Shown: positions 38,523-46,769, counted from the stretch's first letter. The stretch: 64,000 nt of DNA from Pontibacter pamirensis (GCF_010015475.1 NZ_SSNI01000003.1:62001-126000), one strand, 5' to 3'. Made by a program: numbers and translations. Notes: generated by a model not told the origin, from the letters alone.

Positions 38523-38611
38523 TGTGTTATAATTACTTATGTATGTGAAGTTTCAATTTCTGTTTTCTCCAATAAACGTTGCATCAGCTTTCTGGAATCG
38601 CAAGGCTTTAC

Positions 38612-38855
38612 TGGATACTTTACTCAGGTAGCCACAGCCTGGTTGTACAAGGGCTGTTTCTCTGCCGCCACTCGCCCAGCCGTCCGGGGTCTACGCCCGG
38701 CTGAGCGGCTACCTTTTTTACCGATTTCCCAATACAGGAGAGGCCAATGGCCATTCGTTTGAAGGTGGCATCGAATACATGTCTTCCATCATAGTCAGAT
38801 TTAATACTTTAATTAATCTAACTATTAAAGCCTTCAGTCAAATGTAGCAAGTTCA
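38612..38855 (-). mobile_element. Internally deleted IS3-family element
   Basis: A 244-bp relic. On the minus strand 38796-38620 reads an OrfA-like helix-turn-helix protein: HVFDATFKRMAIGLSCIGKS, VKKVAAQPGVDPGRLGEWRQ, then it runs into the element's right end. Its two outer ends (TGAACTTGCTAC... at 38855 and TGGATACTTTACTCAGGTAG at 38612) match those of the relic at 62125-62594, which shows both derive from one IS. OrfB is completely lost here. No target-site duplication is apparent. Confidence 0.72.
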
Positions 38856-38952
38856 GCCTGTAAACATGTACTTAACAGGCCGCTCCGCTGGAGTTAAAAA
38901 ATAGTAAGACTTTTTTTCAATCAACAGGTTGTCCCGCTGGGACTTTTGCATA

Positions 38953-39240
38953 ATGCCAGTTGTTAACTATAAAGCTGTAAAGGTATCACCGGCCAAGACG
39001 AAGATGACTGTGAAAGACCATCTCAGGCATGAAAGTCTAAAGGAGGTGCTGACTGATGTAATGACTCTAAAGAGAGGTAAGATTGGTGAGATTATAGGTA
39101 AATTTTCGGAATCGGAAACAAAGTGAGTGTGGAAAGTAAAGAATGGGAACTTACCAAAGAACATCAACGCAGAAACCATTCCGGTACCCGGCGGCGCTTT
39201 AACTATATTGGACTACGAAAAGCTGAAAGGCTGTAACTTT
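38953..39240 (+). pseudogene. Unrecognised short ORF broken by one stop
   Basis: ATG 38953 gives 57 residues (MPVVNYKAVKVSPAKTKMTV..., ending SESETK) to TGA at 39124-39126. The same frame stays open beyond it (VWKVKNGNLPKNINAETIPV, then PGGALTILDYEKLKG) until it meets a terminator. Composition is protein-like and lysine-rich on both sides of the stop. No family recognised. It may instead be two overlapping short genes, since GTG follows the TGA directly. Confidence 0.28.
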
Positions 39241-39245
39241 ACCTC

Positions 39246-39288
39246 AAAACAAAAGGAGCCTCTCATGCAGAGAAGCTCCTTTTGTTTT
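39246..39288. terminator. Terminator after the DUF4382 gene
   Basis: Stem of 14 bp (39246-39259 with 39275-39288), loop with a further CTCT/AGAG pairing. It lies 16 bp beyond the stop at 39305 of the minus-strand gene, with a run of T on both strands. Confidence 0.82.
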
Positions 39289-39304
39289 ACTAAAGCAAAG
39301 TGTG

Positions 39305-40090
39305 TTATTCAAGTGTTACAGCTCCCAGATCTACAATCTGATTCTGCGTTACGCTTACGTTTTCTACAGTCTTATTGTGTGCGTCTCCCTCTGTATAAAA
39401 CTTAACAGTATAGATACCTGCCGGCACACCTTTCACCAGGAAATCACCGCTCTCGTTGGCAAAGCCACCTATCGTATCGTTCGCAGCAGAAATCACGTAA
39501 ATTCCCGGCATGTACTCAGCCGGTGTAACCGTTCCTTTTATGCCTCCGGCAACCGCATGTGTTATGGTGCGCACCACCGGCTTCAGGTTGTACTGTCCGT
39601 TGCCTCTGGCTACTACTGACTTGGCTGCATCAAAATCCAGCAGCAGGACATATGTTACATCACTCTCCAGTTCTGCATTAATTTCCAGCTTCACCCCCGA
39701 CTGCTGCCCACTTGGCGTCACGAGCGGTGTAACAGTGCCATCCTTCAGCTTTAAAGAGTTGTTCTGGCCCAGGATAAGTCTTATTTGGGAAATTTTTCCG
39801 GCTGGCAGGGTAGAGCTGGCTAAAAGCGTGTCTTTACCGTTTGCAAAGTCGAGCAGGTTGTAAACACCAGGGTTTATCTCATCCAGTGTTATCCAGCCAG
39901 ACTCGTCCCCCTCAACCTCTTTGTGTACCTGCACCGACTGCACATCCACGTTCACTTCCTCATAGTCACCTGGTGAATCTGTCATTCTAACTTCCATTTT
40001 AGCAGTACCTGTGCTGTCATTGTCACTGTCGCAGGCGCTGAACCATACAAGGCAGCTTAACATAAGGGGGATAAGGTGTTTTCTTTTCAT
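39305..40090 (-). CDS. DUF4382-domain lipoprotein with carboxypeptidase-regulatory-like C-terminus
   Basis: 261 residues. The lipobox WFSAC is followed by an acidic linker. The DUF4382 domain (about 32-175) starts KMEVRMTDSPGDYEEVNVDV and includes GVYNLLDFANGKDTLLASST and QIRLILGQNNSLKL, its typical blocks. A second beta domain (about 182-261), GGIKGTVTPAEYMPGIYVIS through GDFLVKGVPAGIYTVKFY, is like the carboxypeptidase-regulatory fold. It is probably surface- or periplasm-facing, of unknown role. Its promoter shares an 11-bp direct repeat with the promoter of the neighbouring two-component locus, so it is probably a target of that regulator. Confidence 0.9.
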   Translation of the reverse strand: MKRKHLIPLMLSCLVWFSACDSDNDSTGTAKMEVRMTDSPGDYEEVNVDVQSVQVHKEVEGDESGWITLDEINPGVYNLLDFANGKDTLLASSTLPAGKISQIRLILGQNNSLKLKDGTVTPLVTPSGQQSGVKLEINAELESDVTYVLLLDFDAAKSVVARGNGQYNLKPVVRTITHAVAGGIKGTVTPAEYMPGIYVISAANDTIGGFANESGDFLVKGVPAGIYTVKFYTEGDAHNKTVENVSVTQNQIVDLGAVTLE

Positions 40091-40116
40091 GATATTTAAA
40101 TGTTTAAGTTATATGA

Positions 40117-40151
40117 CAAATATCATACATGAAGATGAAGACAAGATGAAG
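40117..40151 (-). promoter_or_regulatory. Direct-repeat activator site plus -7 box before the DUF4382 gene
   Basis: Minus strand: CTTCATCTT (40151-40143) and CTTCATCTT (40140-40132), period 11, then seven bases and GATATTTG (40124-40117), one mismatch from TAnnTTTG. The gene starts at 40090. The same arrangement is at 44175-44141. Consistent with an OmpR-family regulator taking the place of the -33 element. Confidence 0.6.
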
Positions 40152-40320
40152 AAACAATATATTTTAATATTTGTATTTATTAAACCTTAGGAGGCGCTGT
40201 AATCAAAAGACTTGAGAGGGACAAGGAGGAGCTTTCCTGAAAGCAATCAAGGTGATACTTTATTTTTTGTTATTCCAGAGGCTTACTATGAAGAATACAA
40301 TCTCTGAATCAGAAATAAAA

Positions 40321-41634
40321 TCAAGGATTTTTAAACAAAAAGGAGAAACAAGTACCACTGCCAGGTTGGGATGTAACAGACAGCAGGATGTTATGAAACT
40401 TTGCCACTGTCTCTACAATGGGTAATCCTAAACCATAGCTCTCTCCGTCCGGGACCTGCAGGCGTTTAAAGCGGTTGAAAATGTTGGGTAGCTGATCTTC
40501 CGGCATTCCAACGCCCGTGTCCGTTACGCTTAGTGTATAGCCCCCATCCGTGTTTCGTCCCACTATAGATACAGTTCCCCCTGGCTTGTTATACTTAATG
40601 GCATTGTTCACCACGTTAAAAAGCATGGTAAAAAGCAGGGAATAGTTGGCTTTCCATGTCATGTCCTCCGTAACGTTCAGGTCCAAAGTCAAACGTTTTG
40701 CCTCTACTCGCTCTTCAATCTCTTCTGCGACATCCTTAGCCAGTGTCTTCATGCTCACCTCCTCATTTTTGAGGTATTGCTCATTTTCAATGCGTGAAAT
40801 AAGGAGCAAAGCGTGTATAATGCTCTTCAGGCGGTACAGGGTTTTCTGGCTCTCCACCAGTTTTACCAGCATCTCCTCAGGCATGGCCGGATCAGTAAGC
40901 AGGTTCTCCAGCTTGGTCTGTAAAATAGAAACAGGCGTCAGAAGCTCATGCGACACATTTCCGATAAATTCCTTCTCTTTCAGAAACGCCTCCTTTATCT
41001 GCACCATCATGCTATTAATGGTATCATTGAGGTATACAAAGTCGGTGGTAGTAGTGCCAAGTTTGACTGGCTTAAAGGAATCCGGATGGCCGATGCGCTG
41101 CAGGCGCCAGATAATGAGGGTGAGCGGACGCAGAAGAATCTTCACAAAAGCCAGCTCGATAAAGACGGTGAGGAGCACAATAGCCACAAGAAAGTAAATG
41201 GCATACTGTTGCATCGTGTCGCTTGTCTCGCGTATAGTGGACAGGCTGCGCCCAATTTCCAGCAGGTAAGTACCTCCTTCTACCTCAAAGGCAAGACTCA
41301 GCACACGGTACTCTAGTACCTCGTTTTCAACTTTGCGGTAGCTGTTTTCTATCCTGTTATCTATCTGTGGGGCGGCAATCGGTTCTAAGGAAATAAACTC
41401 TTCCTTCAGCAGATTATAGCTGCCGTACATGTCATCCGTTTCATTGCTTATAAACGATTCTATGCCCCTTTCCTCGATAATATCAAACACCTGCTCTTTC
41501 TTTTCGAGCAGGCGTTTATCGGTATTGTGCAAGGCCACCCTGTGTATAAGAGGCGGCAGCAGGATAACCAGCAGCAACAAGATAACAACTTTAGAAACCG
41601 CGCTGGAGAGGGTAAGCTTTGACTGTAGCCGCAT
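40321..41634 (-). CDS. Sensor histidine kinase of a two-component system
   Basis: 437 residues. Two membrane helices (about 14-33 and 146-168) bracket a periplasmic sensor of about 110 residues. The cytoplasmic part has a HAMP-like linker, the H-box IGNVSHELLTPVSILQTKLE with the phospho-accepting His, and an ATPase domain with N-box NVVNNAIKYN, G1 DTGVGMPED and G2 GLGLPIVE. It follows the response-regulator gene after one base between stop and start, so the pair is translated together. With barrel and Ala-rich genes upstream, it likely senses envelope state. Confidence 0.94.
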   Translation of the reverse strand: MRLQSKLTLSSAVSKVVILLLLVILLPPLIHRVALHNTDKRLLEKKEQVFDIIEERGIESFISNETDDMYGSYNLLKEEFISLEPIAAPQIDNRIENSYRKVENEVLEYRVLSLAFEVEGGTYLLEIGRSLSTIRETSDTMQQYAIYFLVAIVLLTVFIELAFVKILLRPLTLIIWRLQRIGHPDSFKPVKLGTTTTDFVYLNDTINSMMVQIKEAFLKEKEFIGNVSHELLTPVSILQTKLENLLTDPAMPEEMLVKLVESQKTLYRLKSIIHALLLISRIENEQYLKNEEVSMKTLAKDVAEEIEERVEAKRLTLDLNVTEDMTWKANYSLLFTMLFNVVNNAIKYNKPGGTVSIVGRNTDGGYTLSVTDTGVGMPEDQLPNIFNRFKRLQVPDGESYGLGLPIVETVAKFHNILLSVTSQPGSGTCFSFLFKNP

Positions 41635-41635
41635 C

Positions 41636-42310
41636 TTATATGCTTAATCTGTAGCCTACACCCCGCACTGTTTCCAGCCAATCATTCGGAACATAGGCCG
41701 CCAGCTTTTTACGCAGGTTCTTAACGTGCACATCAATATAATTGGAGTCATAATCATCTTCCAGTACATTTCCCCAGATGTGCTCCGTTAGCTGCAGACG
41801 TGTAAGAATCCTGTTCTTATGCAGCAGCAGGTAGTGCAGCAAATCAAACTCCTTTTTGGTTAGGGATATTTCCGAAGAATCATAGCTTACGCGTCTGGAA
41901 CTGCTGTCTATCTCTAAGCCATGCAGTGTCAGAACAGAAGACTTCACATTGAATTTACGGCGCAGGATGGCCTGCATGCGTACCTGCAGTTCCAGAAGGG
42001 AAAACGGTTTCGGGAGGTAGTCGTCTGCCCCGCGGCTTAAGCCCTCTATGCGGTCTTCCACGGTACCGCGGGCGGTAAGTATAATAATAGCTGGCTGGTG
42101 CTCCAGTTCTCTCGCCTCGTTAAGTAAGTCTAACCCATGATAATCCGGCAATCCCAGGTCAAGCAGGATGAAATCATACCTGTTAACGGCAATTTTCTCA
42201 GAAGCCGCCCTGCCTGTGTGGGCGATGTCACAGCGGTAGTGTTCTTTCGTTAAAAAGTGCTCCAGTTCTGACGCCAGGCTTTTCTCATCCTCTACAATCA
42301 ATATATGCAT
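41636..42310 (-). CDS. OmpR-family response regulator
   Basis: 224 residues: a receiver domain with the acidic pair at the N-terminus (VEDEKS), the phospho-acceptor Asp in FILLDLGLPD (about residue 53), Thr in IILTARG, Lys in DYLPKPFS; then a winged-helix DNA-binding domain (about 128-223) ending in RLQLTEHIWG, NYIDVHVKNLRKKL and VRGVGYRL. OmpR-type regulators bind tandem direct repeats; the 11-bp repeats at 40151-40132 and 44175-44156 are suitable targets. It lies 21 bp after the barrel gene and one base before the kinase. Confidence 0.94.
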   Translation of the reverse strand: MHILIVEDEKSLASELEHFLTKEHYRCDIAHTGRAASEKIAVNRYDFILLDLGLPDYHGLDLLNEARELEHQPAIIILTARGTVEDRIEGLSRGADDYLPKPFSLLELQVRMQAILRRKFNVKSSVLTLHGLEIDSSSRRVSYDSSEISLTKKEFDLLHYLLLHKNRILTRLQLTEHIWGNVLEDDYDSNYIDVHVKNLRKKLAAYVPNDWLETVRGVGYRLSI

Positions 42311-42331
42311 GGGTGCTTGAGTAAGTAAAAA

Positions 42332-43252
42332 CTAAAAGGTGTAGCTTATGTTAAAAGAGTAAAAAGACTGTGCTTCCGACTCGTCGCCTTCTATCTGATT
42401 TACCGGAATAGAATACCTGTATGCAGGCTCTAGCTCATAGCTTCCAAGATATATAACCACAGGTAACTTAAAGTCATAGTTCAGGACATTGAACCTGCTG
42501 ACAGATTCCGTTGAGGTGGTGGTTGTGGTGCCACTGTTGTTTGTCCCTGGGTCTAAAATGCCTCCAGGTGCTTTGCCTTTACCGGGCTTACCACCTCCAC
42601 CACTACCATTCCTTGTAATAGTGTGGGTTTCGTAAAAATGCTGTGTACCAGCTGTTATGGTAGCCTTTGGATCTATGCCAATCACACGCCTCCCGTTCCA
42701 AAGGGGGTTGAGCGGAATAAACCTGGAGTTTTCCAGTACCGTAAATACGTCCTGGTTATCTCCAAATACATAGCTGGTGGTTAAACCGGTATAAAGTATT
42801 CCCCAATCCAGTGCACCCTTAACCGAAAGTACATTAGAGGTTGCAGCCTTTACCAACGGGGTGTTTTCACCAAAGATGAAGCGGGAGTAGCTAATGTTGG
42901 TCTCCACCAGAGCCCGAATTTTAAAACTATAGCCCAAAGATACATCTGTTTCATCTACATAACTCTCTGTATCGAACAACTTATAGGATGTTACCGACGC
43001 CCAAAGACCTGTACGGTGCAGGTACGTAACAGACGCTGCTGCATAGGGAAAGCGTTGTGCGGTGTTGCGGCCAAAGAAGGATGAATTATTAGCTACTTCG
43101 GCCCCAATTGTCCACCAGTCCTTTTTTGCTTTTGCAGTATCCACCCCCGCTGTTGTGTCAGCCAAGGCTAACGCCACCGGTTTGGCTGTGATCAGGGCAG
43201 GAGCTAAAAGCAGCCACCCAAACAACATAAAGTAAATTCTAAGTTGGTTCAT
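42332..43252 (-). CDS. Predicted outer-membrane beta-barrel protein, unknown function
   Basis: ATG 43252 (306 residues) starts a signal sequence (NQLRIYFMLFGWLLLAPALI). The mature part is alternating aromatic/polar beta strands and ends in FYSFNISYTF, the C-terminal Phe signature of an outer-membrane barrel. A glycine-rich loop with GSGGGGKPGKGKAPGG and a Thr run (about 230-262) interrupts the barrel and may be surface-exposed. No named family recognised. It is in a four-gene run, Ala-rich protein, barrel, response regulator, kinase, with spacers of 63, 21 and 1 bp. Confidence 0.78.
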   Translation of the reverse strand: MNQLRIYFMLFGWLLLAPALITAKPVALALADTTAGVDTAKAKKDWWTIGAEVANNSSFFGRNTAQRFPYAAASVTYLHRTGLWASVTSYKLFDTESYVDETDVSLGYSFKIRALVETNISYSRFIFGENTPLVKAATSNVLSVKGALDWGILYTGLTTSYVFGDNQDVFTVLENSRFIPLNPLWNGRRVIGIDPKATITAGTQHFYETHTITRNGSGGGGKPGKGKAPGGILDPGTNNSGTTTTTSTESVSRFNVLNYDFKLPVVIYLGSYELEPAYRYSIPVNQIEGDESEAQSFYSFNISYTF

Positions 43253-43315
43253 ACGCAAAAGCAGCAGTCTGTACCCAATGGCCATACTGCTGAATTATTA
43301 ATGTAAGGTATTCTA

Positions 43316-44110
43316 TTAATTGCGAAGCTTTACTCTGTTGTTCACTTTAACTGCACCACCAACCTGTACAGGACGTGCAGAGGCTCCATTTGTATTTACT
43401 TTTGCAGGTTTGGCTGCTCCGTTTGCGGCTCCCCTGGCTGCTGCACCCATTTTTCTTGCGTTAACTGCACCTGCGGCACGGGCAGCACCCGCAGCACGTG
43501 AAGCACCTCCTCTGCGCACAGCCGGTTTCACTTTTACAGCCTCCGCAACATTTTCTTCTACCTTGGCAGGTTTTTCTTTTTGGTTTGTGGTAGCCACTTC
43601 TTTTACTTCCTGGCCTCTCTCCTGCCCCTGAGTTGGTGTGCCCTGCACTACTGCTGCTACGGCGGCACCATGCGTCTCTGCTTTCTTTACCTGGCCGTTT
43701 ACTTCAGCCTCCGCCCGATTAGTTGCCCTGTTACTTTCTTCTTTGCTGACCTTTGCCCTGGCCGCTGCAGCAGCTTCTGCCTGCTGAGCAACAGAGGCAG
43801 TTCCCCCACCTTCCTGTTCAGTTTTTTGGCCGTCTGCTATACTGGAGACTTCTGCTTTTTTTGCTAATCCGGCACCTGCATGGCTATCATTATCAAAAGC
43901 TACTTCACTTACGCCTTTTGCATCTGCGGCTGTGCTTTTCGCTACCCCGGCCACTGACTGTCCTTTGTTTTCTGACTTTGTTTTGTCTTCATGCGCTCTA
44001 GATGCCGCTGTATGCACCGTTGCTTTGGCAGTTATTGCAATTGTGTTAGTCTGAGCAAGAGCAAGGGTCACAGATAAAAAGGCAACGGATAGAGATGTTA
44101 ATTTTTTCAT
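43316..44110 (-). CDS. Ala/Lys/Glu-rich secreted low-complexity protein
   Basis: 264 residues. A Sec signal (MKKLTSLSVAFLSVTLALAQ) is followed by a protein poor in hydrophobic residues: Ala, Lys, Glu, Gly, Thr and Val make up most of it, with blocks such as AEAAAAARAKVSKEE and, near the C-terminus, an Ala/Arg/Gly-rich basic region (RAAGAARAAGAVNARK). It looks disordered or helical, acidic in the middle and basic at the end. No family recognised. It is the first gene of the two-component locus and its promoter carries the putative response-regulator repeats. A polyelectrolyte-like envelope or stress protein is possible, but this is a guess. Confidence 0.68.
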   Translation of the reverse strand: MKKLTSLSVAFLSVTLALAQTNTIAITAKATVHTAASRAHEDKTKSENKGQSVAGVAKSTAADAKGVSEVAFDNDSHAGAGLAKKAEVSSIADGQKTEQEGGGTASVAQQAEAAAAARAKVSKEESNRATNRAEAEVNGQVKKAETHGAAVAAVVQGTPTQGQERGQEVKEVATTNQKEKPAKVEENVAEAVKVKPAVRRGGASRAAGAARAAGAVNARKMGAAARGAANGAAKPAKVNTNGASARPVQVGGAVKVNNRVKLRN

Positions 44111-44140
44111 TGTCTCAAAGGGTTATATGTGTTGATGTAC

Positions 44141-44175
44141 CAAAGCTATATAGTCAAGATGAAGAGAAAATGAAG
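44141..44175 (-). promoter_or_regulatory. Direct-repeat activator site plus -7 box before the two-component locus
   Basis: Minus strand: CTTCATTTT (44175-44167) and CTTCATCTT (44164-44156), period 11, seven bases, then TAGCTTTG (44148-44141), an exact match to TAnnTTTG. The first gene starts at 44110. Same geometry as 40151-40117. Confidence 0.62.
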
Positions 44176-44229
44176 AAACGCTTTTTTAGTATATTTTACT
44201 TTGAAAATAAGTGGTGCTAACGAACAGTG

Positions 44230-44286
44230 CTTATATTTGATGCCTCTTTTAACAGCCCTCCTATTAAAAGAGGCATCAAATATAAG
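44230..44286. repeat. Perfect 23-bp inverted repeat between divergent genes
   Basis: Arms 44230-44252 and 44264-44286 are exact reverse complements with an 11-base loop. It lies between the divergent genes at 44110 and 44432, where a terminator would not be expected. It might serve as an operator, as a hairpin blocking antisense transcription, or be a remnant of a small mobile element. Confidence 0.85.
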
Positions 44287-44431
44287 GTTATCAATATTAT
44301 TCAAATATAATACTTTAAATATATCTGTCTACTAATGCATTAGATAAAATGTAATAAATCTAACATGGCGGCTGTTTGATTATTCCATAAATAATCGCTT
44401 ATCTTTGAACACACCTTTACTTCTTACACAG

Positions 44432-44845
44432 ATGGTCCTGTTTAACAACAGTCTTATAAGATTAGATTATAACCCGGCTACCGATATCATGGAGGTAGAG
44501 TACCCTGACCTGCATGACTACCTTCTCCCCGAGATAAAGCGCAGTGTAGACATCTTGCTGGATACTGTTAAGAACTATGACGTGAAGCGGCTCCTGCTCG
44601 ATTCTACCAGAACAATTATCTCCGTTGGGGATGTGGAGAGCCGGGAAATTGCCACTTATCTTGCTGCGGGGCTGGCGAGAACCCGGGTGCAGAAGGTGGC
44701 ACGGGTACAGTCACCAAGCGCCACTGTGGAGAATACAGCGCAGCAAAACATCAGGCACATCAGCCAGGTACAGGCACTGCCTTTTAAATTAGAGAATTTC
44801 AGCAGCAAGGCACTTGCCTTAGAATGGCTCGGAGGAAAAGCTTAA
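44432..44845 (+). CDS. Small STAS/SpoIIAA-like protein
   Basis: 137 residues from ATG 44432; the frame is open nine codons further with a TTG. Soluble alpha/beta character: SLIRLDYNPATDIMEVEYPD, RSVDILLDTVKNYDVKRLLL, DSTRTIISVGD, EIATYLAAGL, then a closing KALALEWLGG. The element order and closing segment resemble the protein at 31079 (ending AVAIDWLLAK), so they are probably distant paralogues of a SpoIIAA-like family found near signalling genes in Hymenobacteraceae. It is next to a stand-alone receiver and a PAS kinase, which fits a signalling role. Confidence 0.52.
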   Translation: MVLFNNSLIRLDYNPATDIMEVEYPDLHDYLLPEIKRSVDILLDTVKNYDVKRLLLDSTRTIISVGDVESREIATYLAAGLARTRVQKVARVQSPSATVENTAQQNIRHISQVQALPFKLENFSSKALALEWLGGKA

Positions 44846-44991
44846 AAGATTCCTCAGTTAAGGCAGCAAGCGCTCTACAGCGCTATTAACAAAAACATCG
44901 GCAACAACAGGATAAGATTATTCCGCTGTAAGTGACGCTGCGAAGGGAGGCAACCAGACAAGGGTGTTTTTCCGCTGTAACAAGCAATGCA

Positions 44992-45378
44992 CTAGTAGAT
45001 GATGCTCCGCAGTTTGTTCTTTGTGAGCGGCTTGTGCAGGAATGTTGCCGCCAGTTGATTCTTGCCCCGCTCTATCTCCCTCGGGTTCTGGCTGGCTGTG
45101 AGCAGCACAATCCTCGTGTCGATTAGATTCACAAGCCCTAGCCTTCCGAGTTCTTCAAGAAACGCAAAGCCATTCATAACGGGCATGTCGATATCGAGCA
45201 GGATAAGTTGGGGAAGCCTTGCCTTTTCCTTTGCTTCTTTCAGTATTGCCAAAGCATCCCGCCCGTTCTGTGCGGTAAGGATACGGAAGTTACTGTCCAT
45301 GCCACTGAGCAGGCGCTTCGTCAAAAAGACGCTGGTTGCGTCATCATCAATAATCAGAATGCTTTCAATTGGCTCCAT
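44992..45378 (-). CDS. Stand-alone CheY-like response regulator
   Basis: 128 residues, a receiver domain only. The acidic pocket is IIDDDATSVF, the phospho-acceptor Asp is in LILLDIDMPVMNG (about residue 60), the Thr in IVLLTASQNP, and the Lys in FLHKPLTKNK. There is no output domain. It is closely similar to the receiver at 46770 (both contain LPQLILLDI, MPxMxGFxFxEEL and FLHKPLTK), so the two arose by duplication. They flank the PAS kinase gene and are oriented toward it from opposite sides; it probably relays phosphate from one of the nearby kinases. Confidence 0.92.
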   Translation of the reverse strand: MEPIESILIIDDDATSVFLTKRLLSGMDSNFRILTAQNGRDALAILKEAKEKARLPQLILLDIDMPVMNGFAFLEELGRLGLVNLIDTRIVLLTASQNPREIERGKNQLAATFLHKPLTKNKLRSIIY

Positions 45379-45656
45379 AAAGTCGGGGGGTGCTGCTGTT
45401 ATACCAGCTAGCTCATATATCTATAAGTTGTGAAGTTACCTGGTGTAACTTATGTGCACAAAGCAAAAGTACGTACATTCACTACAAATAACACGTATTT
45501 TAAAGTCACCTTCTGTTCTCCCTCTCCTTCAGGCAAACAAATACCTGTGCATCTCTGGGGGCTGGAGTATTTACTAAACATAAATAACTAGTGGCAGTAT
45601 AAAAACACTACAAAGTAAGCCACCAGATTCAATATCAACTTCAGTAGACACCCTTC

Positions 45657-46748
45657 ATGAAAGGCAATAACACACTCGGCAGTTTCTTCATAGAGCAGGT
45701 CGCCCAACAGTTCGGACAGGTGTATTTCAGCTATGACACCATCAGCAGCGCATTCACCTATATAGCCCCTGCGTTCGAACAACTCTGGGGGATAAAGCCT
45801 GAAAACGTGACCAGCCCCACTGCTTTGCTGTCTTACATCCACGCAGATGACCGGGAGTTCCTGACCCACCAGTGCCAGAAGCTGCTGCTGACCCGTGAGC
45901 AGGCACAAGCCGAGTTCAGAATCGTGCAGCCTGACCAGCGCACCAAGTGGATAGGACTCTCCGTCTGCTTCCTGCGCAGCGAGAAGGGCAGCCAGCACCT
46001 GATAGGGGGATATGCGGAGGACATCACGGCAGACAAAGAGTACACCCATAATATCCTGAAGTACAACAACAAAAAGAACTCCACCTTAGAAATACTTTCC
46101 CACGACCTGGCTGCCCCCTTCGCCAACATTCAGAGTGCCATCCATGCCCTCGAAGAGCAGGTGGCCCCGGAAGACCCGGACACCCGTAAATTAATTGACT
46201 TCATCAGGCAGGATGCCATCAAGGGCTCTGACATGATTCGGGATTTTGTGGACCAGGAGTTCCTGGAGTCTTCCCAGGTGGTGCTGCACAAAGAGCAGAC
46301 GGATATAGCCAACAACATATCCATTATGGTGGACAACTACATAGAGCGGGAAAAACTGGTAAACAAACATTTCAAGCTCATATCGCCAGAGAAGCCCGTC
46401 TACATTTATGTAGACATGATGAAATTTATGCAGGTGATGAACAACCTTGTCTCCAACGCCATCAAGTTTACGCACGACAACGGCAGCATTACCGTGTCGG
46501 TGGAAGACAGTGAAGACCACGTGCTGCTGACGGTGGCTGACGATGGCATCGGCATTCCACCCAAAGTGCATCCCTATCTGTTCGACAGGTTCACGAAAGC
46601 ACGCAGGGCAGGTTTGCGGGGAGAGAAAACGACAGGGCTTGGCATGTCCATCATCCAGACCATCGTGGAACTGCACGGAGGAAAGATAACCTTCGAGAGC
46701 CAGGAAAATGTCGGCACGACCTTCTACATCAGGATGCCGAAAGACTAG
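45657..46748 (+). CDS. Cytoplasmic PAS-domain sensor histidine kinase
   Basis: 363 residues, no membrane segment. A PAS-fold domain (about 22-125; FSYDTISSAFTYIAPAFEQL, then PAC-like RTKWIGLSVCFLRSEKGSQH) precedes the H-box EILSHDLAAPFANIQSAIHA and the ATPase domain with N-box NNLVSNAIKFT, G1 DDGIGIPPK and G2 GLGMSIIQT. The Asp after the His (HDL) is the variant found in the HisKA group of Bacteroidota hybrid-type kinases. It converges with the receiver gene at 46770 (21 bp between stops), which is a likely partner. Confidence 0.92.
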   Translation: MKGNNTLGSFFIEQVAQQFGQVYFSYDTISSAFTYIAPAFEQLWGIKPENVTSPTALLSYIHADDREFLTHQCQKLLLTREQAQAEFRIVQPDQRTKWIGLSVCFLRSEKGSQHLIGGYAEDITADKEYTHNILKYNNKKNSTLEILSHDLAAPFANIQSAIHALEEQVAPEDPDTRKLIDFIRQDAIKGSDMIRDFVDQEFLESSQVVLHKEQTDIANNISIMVDNYIEREKLVNKHFKLISPEKPVYIYVDMMKFMQVMNNLVSNAIKFTHDNGSITVSVEDSEDHVLLTVADDGIGIPPKVHPYLFDRFTKARRAGLRGEKTTGLGMSIIQTIVELHGGKITFESQENVGTTFYIRMPKD

Positions 46749-46769
46749 CCGCTTTGGTGCCACCGGCTA

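Noticed and set aside
43320-44001. Several long frames opposite the Ala-rich gene
   Set aside because: They are antisense artefacts of G+C-rich alanine codons. The sense frame has a signal sequence and operon context.
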